Origin: Cloeon dipterum
Taxonomy: Eukaryota; Arthropoda; Insecta; Ephemeroptera; Baetidae
Assembly: GCF_949628265.1 (NCBI RefSeq)
Contig: NC_088786.1
Span: forward strand, 36,725,681 to 36,789,680
Direction: 5' to 3'
Length of the DNA: 64,000 bases
The notes under the pieces are model-generated. The model ran no database searches. It saw only the letters and a program-made list of their open reading frames with translations, and was not told the DNA's origin. This document shows, in pieces, positions 11,219-23,821 of the stretch. Position 1 is the stretch's first letter, and every line of letters starts with the position of its first letter. The translations under genes were made by a program, and so were the position numbers.

Positions 11219-12647
11219 AGACGACACAGAACTCGACGACAATGCGCCAACTGTTCAAACCTGGCATTTGCAGATTCAGCGAACTCATGGGTCCGCCAAC
11301 TCTGCCTCACCCTGCACCCCTACCGTCGGTCCCTTTCATCCCTCCGCGGCCAGGTTGGAAGCAACCGCCGCCTGAGCCGCATCTCAAAGTTCGAGCGAAA
11401 CCCAACGGAGGTATGCTGGAAAGTGTTTTGTTTAGTTATGCGGTATTCAGTGCTACATTTCATTGTAATTTGTAATCTTTTGTTTCTTTTTTAAGGCGTT
11501 TGGTCCTCCCTTTCGATTTAAGCCTGAGCATTTTATTCTCGAGCTTTATCGCTGTTTGGTGTATGTTCATCCAAAAAGTATACTTTCGGCTAATCTTAAC
11601 AAAAAGCTGTAGGGAGGCCACACAAAAAAATTCTAAAAGTGATTGTGTGAGCGAAACATTCCACATTTTTTATTGTTCGCCCAGTGCGTTGGCTGGCATT
11701 CTTGGGGGAGGGGGGAGGGCAGAAGGCAGGAAGAAATAATTCACTGGCTTACGAAAATAACCCTGGTATTGAGGTAAAGTTTGAAAGGGATGAGCACAAA
11801 GAGAAAATACCAGACATTCTGGTAGGGTTTACAGGGGTTATAAGCACGGGTTAATTTATCTCCGGGTTTTAGGTCCCAATATTAAATATTGGCTTTTATG
11901 GGAGTGGTGGTGGAAAGCTCCGGGTTTTTGGGAGGCGAGTTGCACGCTTTTTAACTTAGAAACGTTATTTTTCACACGATTTTATGCATGATGGTTTGGC
12001 TGGACCAAAGTGACTTGGATGTTCTTCCAAACAACACGCTTCTTTGTGCCCAAACCACCACCACACTGTTGGAATAGCTAAACAAACAAGGCAGCTTTAG
12101 CTTGAAAAATAGCTCAGCGGCAAACTTGAAAACACGAGAGAATAAAATAGTCACCTTGTCAACCAAATTCGCAAGACATGTTGCAAAATATATGCACTAG
12201 TTGTAGGGAGCTAAAGAAAAGTCCCTGGTTCCAATTCATATGTATATATTATCCTATTTAGGACCTTTTTAACAATCATACACGCCAGATGTTGATATTT
12301 TTTTAAATCTTATTTCGACTGTAAAAAGTGTAAAATGATTAATGCGTGTCTTGGTTTCAGGGATCATGCTGTCATGGAATCTGAAGTTCAACTCGGATCA
12401 CGAGGACATTAAGTTCTACCGAATTTACGCGTATGAAGAAACGTCAGAGGAGCCGAGCCAGTTACTTTGGAGGACTGTGGGCGACGTGGTAGCGCTTACT
12501 CTGCCAATGGCCTGCACCCTGACGCAGTTCAAAGAAGGCTACACGTACCATTTCGCAGTGCGCGCCGTCGACATGCGCAACAGATTGGGCCAGAGCAGCA
12601 ACATCGTGAGCATCCACTTGAAGCCACCCAACCACTCAAAATTGTAA
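11219..12647 (+). CDS. wde: ATF7IP/windei homologue, last two coding exons (FN3 domain), 5' partial
   Basis: Exons 11219-11410 and 12361-12647 join in phase 1 across a 950-nt intron with AG/GT boundaries. The first gives a proline-rich linker (PPTLPHPAPLPSVPFIPPRP) ending EPHLKVRAKPNG, the second a fibronectin type III domain beginning GIMLSWNL and ending at TAA 12645-12647. The FN3 segment has the ALxLPMACTLTQF and YxFAVRAxDxxxRxG strings I know from the C-terminus of vertebrate ATF7IP. Members are nuclear cofactors that stabilise the H3K9 methyltransferase SETDB1 (Eggless in flies), and the FN3 domain recruits chromatin partners. Upstream exons are not confidently placed. The exact 5' boundary of the first exon is uncertain because other AGs lie nearby. 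A polyadenylation signal follows about 100 nt downstream. Confidence 0.85.
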
Positions 12648-12745
12648 AATCCAGACCCGTTTGCTGCCGGTTTCATTCATTTCCACAATGGCTTATCACA
12701 TTTCTCTAAAGCTGGCATACGGTAGGATCTCTAGAAAGATCAAGT

Positions 12746-12751
12746 AATAAA
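12746..12751 (+). terminator. Poly(A) signal of the ATF7IP/windei homologue
   Basis: AATAAA lies 99 nt after the TAA stop codon at 12645-12647, consistent with a short 3'UTR. Confidence 0.6.
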
Positions 12752-14550
12752 ACTAGCTTTTGCTGATCCCATAAAAACGGAAAATTTAAATTGTATCCTT
12801 ACACAACTCATAATATAGAACGCAATAGAATAAAAATTCTACTCATGATGTCCAAAATGGTCCTTATTAATAGTTCTGACTGGGTGAGAGCTCAGATGAG
12901 ATTGCATAAGTATATATTTAAATTACAGAGTAATAATAGTCCAGAAAAAAGTTTAACATTTTAATTAACTCTAACGTCGTCCGGCAAAGGTAAAAAGCAG
13001 TGCTACTCGCCCTGGAAATTTTAATAGTCTTCTTTTCGGTACGTTCAATGGAATCATTACATTTTTCCATGGCTAAAGTTGATTTTATAAGTGGAGCGTC
13101 GATAATACAATATAGGCAACGGAGAAGCTACAAGATAGAAGCGCGATAGCTGCTAAACTCGCACGGTCAGTCTTTTATAACTCAACTTTTGCCCGCTCCT
13201 GTACTTCCGAGGTGTATAGCGCGCACACACAGCACAGCAATAAGGAATAATGATGTCCTAAAATCGCAATAAAACTCAAAGAGAATGTGAGCTGTCGGCT
13301 GCGGGAACTTCTTATGACCGGGAAAGTGATTCCAGGAATTTCAACGTTTCCAAATAAAATTATCAGAATTTCTTCCATTTTATCTGCAGGTAAATTTCTC
13401 GAAGGAATGGAAAAGAAAATAAAACGAATTCCAGAACAGCTAGATAAACCTAGTATATTATAAAGTGCACTATTCACTTTTGAATTAATTTTTAAATTAT
13501 CAGCTAAGGGACGCATAAGCTTCTCAGGTTCTCATTTAAGACAATTTTATTAATTTCGATTGAGAAATTGCCGAGGTTTTTGCTCCCGGGCACATGGGGG
13601 CCCCGTGGGAATATAAATAAAAAATAAAAAGAAAAAATAATCTCGAGATTGCTGGATTTCCCTATTTTCTAATGCTAAATTTTCGCCTAAAAATGTAAAA
13701 ATAGGAATTTAGCCGCCAAACCCGGCGGCCAATCATCGCGGGGCAATACCAAATGAAGGGAAATCGAGTTGAAAACAGCTTCCGGCCCATACGAGAATTA
13801 ACAAAAAAATGACACGTCACTTATGACACTTCAAAATTTTGTTTTTCGGTCCCCAGCTCAAGCCCTATTCATTGGAGGCGGTTGATTTAGTCACCGTTCG
13901 ACGCGCCTCGGCGGGGCGCATCCCACCGTGTCTGGTTTTGAACAATATGAACGTTTTTCGAATTGCTTCGAATTTTTAAATGAGTGAACTTTGGAAAAGT
14001 CAACATTTGAAGAAACATATTGATGTTATTTATGTTAAAATTCGACGGGAAGAGGGATTTCAACTGGATCAAAAGGTCTCGCCGAGCCCTTAAAAATTGC
14101 TTTACCCTGATGACCTTTTTCAGGGTAACCCACCCTGAGATCGTCCCCGGGGCAACTTTTCGCGATTTTTCCAACGTTGCCGCTCGCGAGTTTTCCTTAC
14201 GATTCTCGAAAATGGTAAGGACGAACAACCCAAACACGACCAGCGCAATTGTCAAAGGGTGGGAGACGGTGGCAGGAGGACCGAGGGTCCTTCTGGCGCG
14301 CAGAGCCCGGGAGGCCCACCAGACATTCACTCACTTGTTGCATTTACGCTAAAAAATAAAGACCATCAAAGCAAATATTGTTTCTAAGCCAAAGGTTGCA
14401 GGACATTTTATCAGTATTTAAATTAAATTTAAAAAAATTCAAGGTGTTATTTTTACAACGTTTTTAAAATTCCCTCATATTTGAAGTGTATTTTTAAAGC
14501 TATTCTTGTTAATTTTGTTAAGGTGAATTGTAATAAAATAGATCTGCTTT
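12752..14550. other. Intergenic; orphan copy of the array's upstream element at 13355-13415
   Basis: No convincing gene. Bases 13355-13415 match the conserved element found upstream of the membrane-microprotein genes (AGAATTTCTTCCATTTTATC, then TTCTCGAAGGAATGG). A minus-strand ATAAAAG lies near 13172 without a recognisable family gene below it. A GC-rich patch at 13.88-14.34 kb has open frames on both strands, which I take as compositional. Confidence 0.45.
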
Positions 14551-14856
14551 CGCTTGATTCAACTTTTTTTATTCATTTGGCAACCTCGACCTAGGCGCGT
14601 GTAGGTTGAAGCATAAATACAGAAAGAACAGGGATTTTAAACGAGGTATATTGATGTGCGTAAAAATAAGGAAATGTGAACAATTGTCGCATTTGCGCGA
14701 CAGCATCTCAGCATCATCTCTTCAGGGGTTTCGTCAAAGTTTAAAAAGAGCGCCAACAAATCCTCTTGAGGTTTTTTAAAAGTAGATTTTCTATTGTGGT
14801 GGAAGGAGGAAGGTCGAATCAGCCAAAAGGCAGAGGAATTTCTACCAACCAAGAAG

Positions 14857-15373
14857 TCCTGAAATTTAGAAAATGTACAAATGAGAAACATTTCTCTACT
14901 TGCATTCTTGCTGGACAGAAATTTAAAGAATTCCTAATAAAAATTTCCCCTGCGGCTGACATATTTTGGATACAATCAACAGAATTCTAATCACTCCTGC
15001 CATTTGTACAGCATCAAAACTAATTTTGAGAGAGACAAGGTCAAAATTCATGCAGCCTCAGTAATAAGCAAAAAATCTTGAAATTTACAATCTTAATATC
15101 TCTTACAATCATTCCTATTAAGGGCGGGATCTACATATACGTGAGGAGGGTCAGGGTCATGTCCTGGTGGGAGTTGGACATTGTTGATCATCTTACAATA
15201 ATAGCACCAAAGATGGATGAATCTTTTGCAGATGAGGACATATAATACACCCATGCTGAGGAAAGCACTGAATAACATATAATGAGATTTTTGACACTGG
15301 ATGTTTCCTTATTTTAAATCGGTGACTAAATGCAAGGGAAATTTACTTACATGCAGTTCACGACAAGGTCCAT
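14857..15373 (-). CDS. Single-pass membrane microprotein, subfamily A (61 aa)
   Basis: Exon 1 15373-15351 (MDLVVNC plus AT), exon 2 15267-15107 and exon 3 from 14858. Both introns have GT-AG ends and the first is phase 2. Exon 2 encodes a hydrophobic segment (AFLSMGVLYVLIC), a basic/aromatic patch (KRFIHLWCYYCK) and a Pro/Asp tail (QLPPGHDPDPPH). The stop TGA is made of the last T of exon 2 plus GA of exon 3. A minus-strand TATAAAA lies at 15488-15482 and AATAAA at 14573-14568. The basic residues after the membrane segment predict an outside N-terminus and cytosolic tail. Function unknown. Confidence 0.72.
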
Positions 15374-16108
15374 ATAGATTCCTATAGATGTGATGGATTT
15401 GCTGAAGATCGATGTTGTCTTTGCCGCGTCTGATATTTTGCCACCAACACAATAATGGACTCAGGGCGGTAATGCAGCTCCTTTTATATGCTCAGAGGAA
15501 AGAAGGAATTGAAACCTTGCCTGGAGAATTCGGACTCGTGGGGTGTTTCTTCGTTAATGTCAGAGACTCTTTTAATAAAATGATATGGTACTCTCTTGCT
15601 ATGCAGGGGGAAACAAGGCAAAATCACGAAAATAATTGGAATTTTTTACCTCCTTGTGTTTAACAACCGCCTATTTTACACGAAAACAGAATTTCCTTCA
15701 CTTCAATTCTGGTCTATATTTTATTTACAACTTTTCTACGATACCTACTTATTTTTTTAGTAATTATTGTCAATTAAATAAGGTAATTGCAATAAAATAC
15801 GATCTGCGTTTGCTTGATTCGACTATTTTTTATTCATTTGACAACCTCGACGCAGAAGCGTGTAAATTCAAGCAAAAAACATACAGACAGAAAACATTTT
15901 AAACGAGGTATCGATAAATGCGTAAAAAGAAGTAAATATGTACAATCATCGCGTTTGGCATGGATGAGTTGAATTAAAACGAACGCGACAACATCTCGGT
16001 ATCCTGAGAGAAACAGGAAATTCGTCAAAGTTTAAAAAGAGCGCCGACACATCCTCTTGAAGGTTCTTGCATGGCGTAAAATATGTCGGGTTCCTATTGT
16101 CGGTGAAG

Positions 16109-16613
16109 TTCTGAAATTTATAAAATGCAAAGATGAGAAAAAGTTCCTGCTGAACAAAAATTCATAGAATTCCCTAATAAAAATTTCCCCTGTGGATGAC
16201 ATTTGTATTTTGAATACAATCAACAGAATTCTAATCACTACGCCTGCCGCGTACAGCATTAAAACTAATTTTGAGAAAGATAAGATCAAAAATCATTCAG
16301 CCTCAGTGCTAAGAAAAAAATCTTCAAAGAAATTGGAAAAATGTAATTTTAACAACACTTACAAACAGAATTCATATCATCCACATCATTGTTTTTATCG
16401 GAACAATGAACAGGTCTTTGGTCTTCCCTCCACACGGACCAGCAGGCCGAAATTTCGAGGAGTCCTCTGCAGGTGATGATGATCAATACGATGGCTATGA
16501 ACCAAACACTGAAACATAATAATGAGATTTTTGATACTGGATGTTTCATCCGTTTAAATCGGTGATTAAATGCAAGGGAAAATTACTTACATGCACCTCA
16601 CGACCAGGTCCAT
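16109..16613 (-). CDS. Single-pass membrane microprotein, subfamily A (56 aa)
   Basis: Exons 16613-16591 (MDLVVRC plus AT), 16508-16363 and 3' from 16110. The membrane segment is VWFIAIVLIIITC, followed by WSVWREDQRPVHC and an Asn/Asp-rich end (DKNNDVDDMNSV). WREDQRP also occurs in the paralogue at 50689. The stop TAA is split T/AA by intron 2. TATA box at 16729-16723 and poly(A) signal at 15834-15829, both minus strand. It is head-to-head with the plus-strand gene at 17538. Confidence 0.72.
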
Positions 16614-17537
16614 ATTTTCGTTCTTCTAGATGTGATGGATTTGCTGAAGATCGATGTTGTCTTTGCCGCGTGTGATATTTTGCCACCAACACAATAATGA
16701 ACTCAGGGTGGTAAAGCAGCACCTTTTATATGCTCTCGGGAATCAAGGAATTCAAACCGCGTGGGGTTTTTCTTCGTAATTCTCTGCTCCTCTTTTTCAT
16801 TCAAATAAAATGATATTATTCTTGCTATGTGGGGGGGGGGGGACAATTGGAATTTTTTACCTCCTTGCGCAGAGAACAACCTCCAATTTTACAAAAAAAT
16901 AGTCTTTCTTACACTCCAGATCAGGTCTAAAATATTTTTCTAGTGATTAAACAGGTTTTAGTTGGCCGGGAATAATTATTTTAGGTCGCATTTTTAAGTC
17001 AAATATATTTGCACACCCTAAATTAGACTGGCGAAAAATCTCGTGCATTAAACTTTCGTCTACATTGGAAACAATTTATTTGCGATGAGGTCCTTTATTT
17101 CTATTTTATTTTAATTTAAATTAATTTAAAGATCTGCGCTTGTCAGAATAGGGTATCTATAAATTTCGTAATGTCGTAAATTGTTACTATATAAGACCAG
17201 AATTGTAAGGAAATTTTATCGCTGTCTTAAATTAAAAAAATAGTCAAGGTATTATTTATAACTCTTTCACGATTTCATCCACTTTCAATAATATATTAAG
17301 GTTTATATTTTTGCTATTTTATTTGGTTGAAATCTGCAATAAAAGAGGTATCATTATCGGGTTGCTGGATGTACCCTACTTCTAGAATTTTACCTTCAGA
17401 TAGAAAGGAAGAAATTCTAGCAATTTTATTTGTTTGAATTTCTTGAGCGTTCGGAATTATTTTCCTGGGCATATTAAGGCCGCTACTCTCAACAATAAAC
17501 TTCAGTTTGTTTACAAAGAGCCACGTTGTGAAGCATC

Positions 17538-17742
17538 ATGTCGTACAGTTTTTCTGAGGAACTCATGCACCTCGTGTAAGTAAATTTTGAATTAATTATT
17601 TAGTGGCCTTCTTCTATTTTGTTTCAGTTTTCTGTTACTTTTGGCGTCCTTTGCCTTCTCGTTCTCGGCAATCTGCTTTATCTTTTCCCGCATTATGCGC
17701 CGCTTGAGGCTCCAGCACCCGCCGCGGCCGGCTGTTGAGTAA
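17538..17742 (+). CDS. Single-pass membrane microprotein, subfamily B (50 aa), plus strand
   Basis: Exons 17538-17575 and 17628-17742. The phase-2 intron (donor CTCGT/GTAAGT, acceptor TTTCAG) is at the same place as in the other members. The N-terminus MSYSFSEELMHLV echoes the SFLQEL of other B proteins. The membrane segment FLLLLASFAFSFSAICFIF is followed by RIMRRLRLQHPPRPAVE, giving a positive cytosolic tail. A 3'UTR intron follows (donor 17774, acceptor ending 17957), then AATAAA at 18248. The TATA element is weak (CATATTAAGG near 17471). Confidence 0.68.
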
Positions 17743-18515
17743 TCCGTAACCCGCGGCACAAAACAAACGTTTTGTAAGTGCATAATTCTCCTATTAAGAT
17801 TTTTAACTTTTTAATGAGAAGAAGTGAATTTTGTCCTTGGCTGGATGCTATTAATTTTGTTCAAAATATGTCGGTACATCAGCCAGGGATTGTGTAAATT
17901 TCTATCCGGCAAGGACGCACAGAAATGTGACTTATTTGAACAATTTTCTTTTTTCAGCAAAATTCCCCACTGCCTTGTTTGTAGGCATTATAGAAGTTTC
18001 CTCCTTCCAGCGACAGTAGGAAAATTGACAGATTATTTTACGCCATATGGGAAACGTCTAGAGAAATCTACAAGCGGCTCATTTGCTATGAATTTTTATA
18101 AGCTTTGACGAAAATACTGTGCCAAGTTTCTTTTTTTAGCCTATGGCCTATCAATTTCTAGATATATGTAATCAATTCTTTTTAGTATTAAAAAACAAAT
18201 TTTTTTCCTGAATACACACGCTCATGATAATATTGCAAATAATGAACAATAAAATCCAGTGAACCGACTAAAAAACATTCTTTTAATTCATGCGTTAGAG
18301 AATAGCAAATATTTAATTTAAAAAATGATCCTTTATTCATTCCTTTCATGAAATTAACCGCAGTTATATACTAATTTTTTTCGAAACGTTGGAATTCCTG
18401 GCGCCTTTAAAATGCCTTTCGTGGGTATAAAAGGCTCTACATCCTTTCCAACGGCAGACAATCTCTTTTGAGTTTATGTTGGCAAAGGAAAAGGAAAAGC
18501 TGCTGCTAAACCGTC

Positions 18516-18779
18516 ATGGGAGGCTTTCTTGAGGAACTCACCGGACAGACTGATGTGTGCTACGCCATTTATCGCATGTAAGTAAGCCCTTTTTTTAAAT
18601 AAAGACACTTCTAATCATTTCACAAAAAAACGCAAATCAGGTTCTGGATTTTGCTAATATTGGGGCTCATTGTCCTCACGACACTCTACTTTTTGCGGCG
18701 CCCTATTAGGCAGCAAAAACCGAATCGCCTTTCGAGATGGGATCGCTTCTACCATCAAGAGAGCAAAAAGCATCGTTGA
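18516..18779 (+). CDS. Single-pass membrane microprotein, subfamily B (66 aa), plus strand
   Basis: TATAAAAG at 18425-18432, ATG at 18516. Exons 18516-18577 and 18641-18779 with a phase-2 intron, then a 3'UTR intron (donor 18793, acceptor ending 18997) and AATAAA at 19311. The protein starts MGGFLEELTGQTDVCYAIYR. It then has the membrane segment FWILLILGLIVLTTLYFL and a strongly basic tail (RRPIRQQKPNRLSRWDRFYH onward). Its exon 2 is the closest relative of the start-less relic near 30.1 kb. It is the clearest complete plus-strand gene of the family. Confidence 0.74.
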
Positions 18780-19319
18780 TGCGCACCATGCTGTAAGTGA
18801 TGTTATTTTCTAAATTTAATTTTCACCTAGTCTGGGTCACTCAAAATATTTTAAAGACTTATGCATATATGATTAATTGAAATGCGAGCTGTTGATTATT
18901 CAAAAAATGTCAGAGGTTCAGCAAGGAAAATTTTATTAATTTTTTCCGGCAAGAATGCTAAGAAATGTTTATTATTTGTAAAATTTTATTTTTTCAGACG
19001 ACACACACCTCGCCAAGTATTTTCTGAATGTCCGAGATGGCGTAAAATTCCACTGCATGCCTTGTCGGCTTTTTTACGTTCCTCCTTCCTGCAACAATGT
19101 TTATTTACGTCGTAGAAAAAAGCTTCAAGAGAAATTTACTCCGAGTTTTTCTTAAACTTCGACGAAAATCTCGATTCCGTACGAATTTTCCGTGCCAATG
19201 CGATGATTTTAAACATTTCTTGATACGCACATCAATGTCTATTGCTTCAAATATTTTCTTTTTTGTGTTTCACGCAATTTTTGCATGAATGTACACGCTT
19301 GCAAATGTACAATAAAATC

Positions 19320-20326
19320 CTATGTCCAGACTAAACACTTTTTTAATGCAATTTATCTTTTAATATTTAAATTAACCAGATGAGAAGAAAGGCATTAAGG
19401 AATCAAAAATTACTGAATTTAAAAAAGTTAAACCAGATTTTTCTGCGGCCACCTGGTTCCGCACTGTAATAGGACGTACCGACCTAATAATATTTAAAAC
19501 CAATAATTTATTTTTATATTTGCTTTTTACTTAAAAATTAAAATTAAAAGCGTTAAAGTTGTATCATAAAAATATTGCTAGTGGTGCGTGAGAATTTTAT
19601 TACTTTTACTCTCAAATTCAATAGAAATCACTCTCGGTTTAAACGTGGTTAGAGAGTACAAAATAAATTCATAGCTTATGCAATGCAACCGGAGCTTCAT
19701 CGAGGGGTGCACTGCTGCATAATACAGGTCGCCCCGATAAAATAAAGACGGGACAAGTGTAGAAAAATGAACACAGAGGGCGCAGTCGTGGTTGTTAGGC
19801 TGGTTTTAACTCTCTCGAGTGCGGGTGTCTCTTTCGTTAGCTGGGGAAACTGCCGTAGCCCCTTAAACTTGCGACTGCGGTGGCTCGCCTAATATAAGCG
19901 ACTTCTGGCTCACGGCGTTGCTCGAGTCACTCACAAAAATTACGTTTCTGCATCTAATTTTTTCAAAAATTATAATTTTTAAGAGGGTAATTAGGCTTTA
20001 CGAATTAATTTATTTATTTTCACCTCCTATCAGTCAAAAAGAGCGTAACTACTTATGACTGGAAACCAGAATCGGTCCTTTTCCGGTTTTTCAAACAGGA
20101 CCAGAAAAATTTTAACGTGAAAAGATTTTAATATACCAAAGAATTTTCCGGTTTTTCCTTTTCTAAATAATAATTACCGCCGCAGCAAAAAAAGCAGACT
20201 AAAAATTTTAGAGTGGTTTTATTTTTAGTTTTCGAGAAATTCCACAACACAAATTATGAAACATGACATTTTTCGATTTTTTGGGTTCTTTGAATCTCCA
20301 GATCTCGGGTTCTAAATATCAGAATT
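19320..20326. other. Non-coding spacer between array segments
   Basis: I find no family exons, TATA box or upstream element here. Some repeated AT-rich words adjoin the satellite that follows. Confidence 0.4.
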
Positions 20327-21335
20327 GCAAAAAATGCATACCGTTCAACTCGTCTTAACCTTCACTAGATAGCCAAAATGTTTTGAGGGTGATCAACCCT
20401 CATCCCCCTTCCATCCCCGTGTATTAAAGTAACGAGAAAAATCGCGTCGTTTGCACTTTCAGCCAATTTATTCACTGTTCAAACCACTCTTAAATTTCAA
20501 AAATCTACCCAAAACTTCATTGAATATCTAGAAAAAGTTAAGACAAGTCGAACGGTGTGCAGTTTATGCAAATCTGACGATTAGAACCCGAGATTTAGCG
20601 ATTGAAATATTGGCGAAAATTCGATTTTTTTTTTGTTTTTTGCTAATATTGTCACTGCCAAATCTTTGGTTCAAACCATCAGAATTGCAAAAACTGCATA
20701 CCGTTCAACTCATCTTAACCTCCCCTAGATAGCCAAAATGTTTTGAGGGTGATCAGCCCTCATCCCCCTTCCACCCCGTGTATTAAAGTAACGAGAAAAA
20801 TCGCGTCGTTTGCACTTTCAGCCAATTTATTCACTGTTCAAACCACTCTTAAATTTCAAAAATCTACCCAAAACTTCATTGAATATCTAGAAAAAGTTAA
20901 GACAAGTCGAACGGTGTGCAGTTTATGCAAATCTGACGATTAGAACCCGAGATTTAGCGATTGAAATATTGGCGAAAATTCGATTTTTTTTTTGTTTTTT
21001 GCTAATATTGTCACTGCCAAATCTTTGGTTCAAACCATCAGAATTGCAAAAACTGCATACCGTTCAACTCATCTTAACCTCCCCTAGATAGCCAAAATGT
21101 TTTGAGGGTGATCAGCCCTCATCCCCCTTCCACCCCGTGTATTAAAGTAACGAGAAAAATCGCGTCGTTTGCACTTTCAGCCAATTTATTCACTGTTCAA
21201 ACCGCTCTTAAATTTAAAAAATCTACCCAAAACCACATTGAATATCTAGAAAAAGTTAAGACAAGTCGAACGGTGTGCAGTTTATGCAAATCTGAAAATT
21301 AGAACCCGAGATTTAGCGATTGAAATGTTGGTAAA
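20327..21335. repeat. 359-360 bp tandem satellite, about three copies
   Basis: The unit containing TTTTGAGGGTGATCA and CGAGAAAAATCGCGTCG repeats with a period of 359-360 bp (for example 20401, 20761 and 21120) with very few differences. Its two arms (ACCGTTCAACTCGTCTTAAC and GTTAAGACAAGTCGAACGGT) are inverted relative to each other. They match the dispersed fold-back repeats at 29.6, 41.1-41.8 and 48.4-49.1 kb. Confidence 0.9.
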
Positions 21336-21559
21336 AATTAATATTTTCATCTCGAACTGTAAACCTGTGACTGTGAAGTATCTATTGTGATGTGTGCGCG
21401 ATTGAGAGGGATAAAAAGTAGCGACTAGATATCTGTAAAATACAATCAACACAAATTGGTCGGCCACAAGAAAGTAATTTATTTTTTGAAATCGTTTGTG
21501 CCGCGGCAAAAAGTCCCCCGTCACCCGTTTAAACCGGGCATTTAGCGCGGAAGTAGTCA

Positions 21560-22800
21560 TCAGTCGTCTGATCGGTTTGAAGTTAACTGATAAGTTAACT
21601 AGACCGATTTATAGGAAAACTTCCAAAATGGCGGAGAGTTAACGTCGTGTGTCTTTTAATGCATAATTTTGTTCCTTGCTTAATAAAGCCATTCTGTTTT
21701 GTGATTTATTTAACTTCATCGGAAGCAGAATCCAGTTAAGTGGATGAGAAGCTGAAAGTGAAGTCCGAGAAGAAGGACTTGGAGGAGGAAAATAATGGCG
21801 GCGACGGTGGAAACGAAAGACAAGCGAACTGAAAGAGCTTGTTCGACGGCAACCTGAATATGCAGTTTTGCGAGGCGGCAACGAATGTGGCTCCGCCGGC
21901 GACCGAGATCGAAATAACGACGCCGCCTGTAATGCAACCCGAGGAGGCATTGAACAAAATTGAGGTCTCACAGGTTGTTTAAGTCAAGGAGTGAATCACA
22001 GTGTCGCTTTAATGCATTGGATTTTGGGTTTTTCTTGGCCTTCTTCAAGGTCAGGCCATTTTGGTTGAGAACATTGTGGTGATGAGTTTAATTTACGTCG
22101 AAAGGCTTTGTAAATTTTGCAATGCCCAAAAATGCAACACTGGTTTTTGCGCAAAAAACTGCTGGAAACTCCCCCAGTTTTGGGTTTTACCGCAATTTCC
22201 AAATTTAACCCCGAAAAAAACACTTTTTGGCAATGCAGTGGGTTTAATTCGGAAGAAAGCGGTTTTTGTGAGGTATTCAGGTGGAAATGCAGCCATCAAC
22301 GTGATTTTAAGAAATGATTATTAGTGAACTAATTGTATTTACGAGCAGATTTTATTCCTTTGGTGCGAATCAAACTAATTCAACCAATGAGCAGAGTTGT
22401 AATTTTAGCATAAACACGAAAAAAAAATATTTTAATCGGAAATAAACAGTTTGCATGCTTGATTTATAATTATTATTTAATCGGTACGTGGTTAAAATCT
22501 GATTTATTCTTTTTTAAAACATTCCAAATGCGTGTTTTCATTTTTAATGCGTGAAGAACACTACACAATTCTTCAAAAATTATTATTTTCCTAAACCCGC
22601 GCGCGCTATAATCCTCTTACCGTATTTCTCGCTCGCTCTCCATTCATCACCGTCTTTTCTCTCTTTTTCACTTTATTTTCGCCCTCGCCGTTCTTTCCAC
22701 GGACAACAACCTTTTATTTCCCTCGAAACCGACCTTGCATCCCCTAGCCAGCAGATGGAATGAGCGTATTTGATGCTCAGCTTGTCTCGTGAATCTCTCT
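21560..22800. other. Unassigned spacer, possible gene relic
   Basis: A GC-richer piece at 21720-21981 has two short plus-strand frames (VDEKLKVKSEKKDLEEENNG and EAATNVAPPATEIEITTPPV) that look coding in composition but are out of frame with each other and have no splice context. They could be a broken gene fragment. The rest is AT- or CT-rich with no supported feature. Confidence 0.3.
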
Positions 22801-23555
22801 CAATCAACAGGATCTTTTTTGAAATAAATATTTATGTATTCCCTGACGCTTTGCATTATTCTCATTTCGATAATATAAATATTAATTAAAAGGTAGATTA
22901 AATTAAAAGTGTGTTTTAGTCAGGTCGCTGGATTTTATTGTTCATAGGCAACCCTGAAAGAACAGATATTGCGTGTGTAAAATGAAGAAAATGGAGAATA
23001 TCATGTTGCGTTGTCACCGAATCGTAGTAAAATCGAACGCATCTCCTGGTATCCTGACCGAATCAGGATTTTGGTCAAAGCTTAAAAGAAATCGGTTGAA
23101 AAAGAGCCGCTCGTCGAGTCCTTTTGAAGCTTTCTATGGCGTGTATGAAATCAGTGTGGGTCCTGCTATTGTTGCTGGAGGGATGAACGTCGAACACAGC
23201 AGAGGAATTTCATCAGACGTTCAGAAAATATTCGGCGAAGTTGCTTCTGAAATGAGAAAATTGCACGAATGAGAAACATTTTCTTTGCATTCTCTCTATG
23301 GACAAAAATTGATAGAATTCCAAAGAAAAATTCACTGTCTGAACTACCGACATGTATTTTTAATAGTCAACTGCGCATTCATATTATTTCTATGCATATT
23401 GAAAATATAGTTATAAATCCCCAAAAAGGGCATAAATTATGTTAGCCACAAAGACAAAGTTCAAAATCTTCAAAACAAATGCGAAACATTAAAAAAATTA
23501 ACATCAGAACTTACAAAACTTATCCAGCATTATTGGGCACGCCATCGCGGTGTAA

Positions 23556-23821
23556 TCAAACCGATGACGACACGGACCCCCACACGGGGTCGTAGTTTAT
23601 TATGCGGGGCCAAACGTGGCGGAACCAACACTCGTAGAGTTCCGTCATGACAGTGACAGCCACAACGAACACAATCCTGTAACAATAATAGGATTTTTGA
23701 AATGGTGGTCGAGTGTTCCTGTTTTGGAAAAGTGTTCAGAGGAAATGGGACATAATACTTACAGGCACAGAAGGAACAAGATAAAGTGGTCCGCCATGAA
23801 CGTCGTTAGAGAGCTGAACAT
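23556..23821 (-). CDS. Single-pass membrane microprotein, subfamily C (59 aa)
   Basis: Exons 23821-23763 and 23676-23556 with a phase-2 intron. In subfamily C the membrane segment spans the exon junction (ADHFILFLLCL / IVFVVAVTVM). The tail is aromatic with the motif ECWFRHVWPRIINYDPVWGS and ends VSSSV. The 3'UTR intron donor is 41 nt after the stop. TATA at 23905-23899 and poly(A) signal at 22939-22934. Closest paralogue is the gene starting at 31469. Confidence 0.72.

Noticed and set aside
11180..11494. 104-codon plus-strand frame over the windei exon
   Set aside because: It is out of phase with the FN3-domain exon. The other frame splices correctly into GIMLSWNL.
13887..14352. Overlapping frames of 147 and 110 codons on opposite strands
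   Set aside because: Same compositional effect; no family similarity and no promoter or splice signals that fit.
14637..14891. Exon 3 frame of subfamily A genes (VGRNSSAFWLIRPSSFHHNR) as a coding extension
   Set aside because: Exon 2 ends one base into a codon and exon 3 begins GA or AA, giving a stop at the junction. Conservation of this frame between copies is explained by recent duplication.
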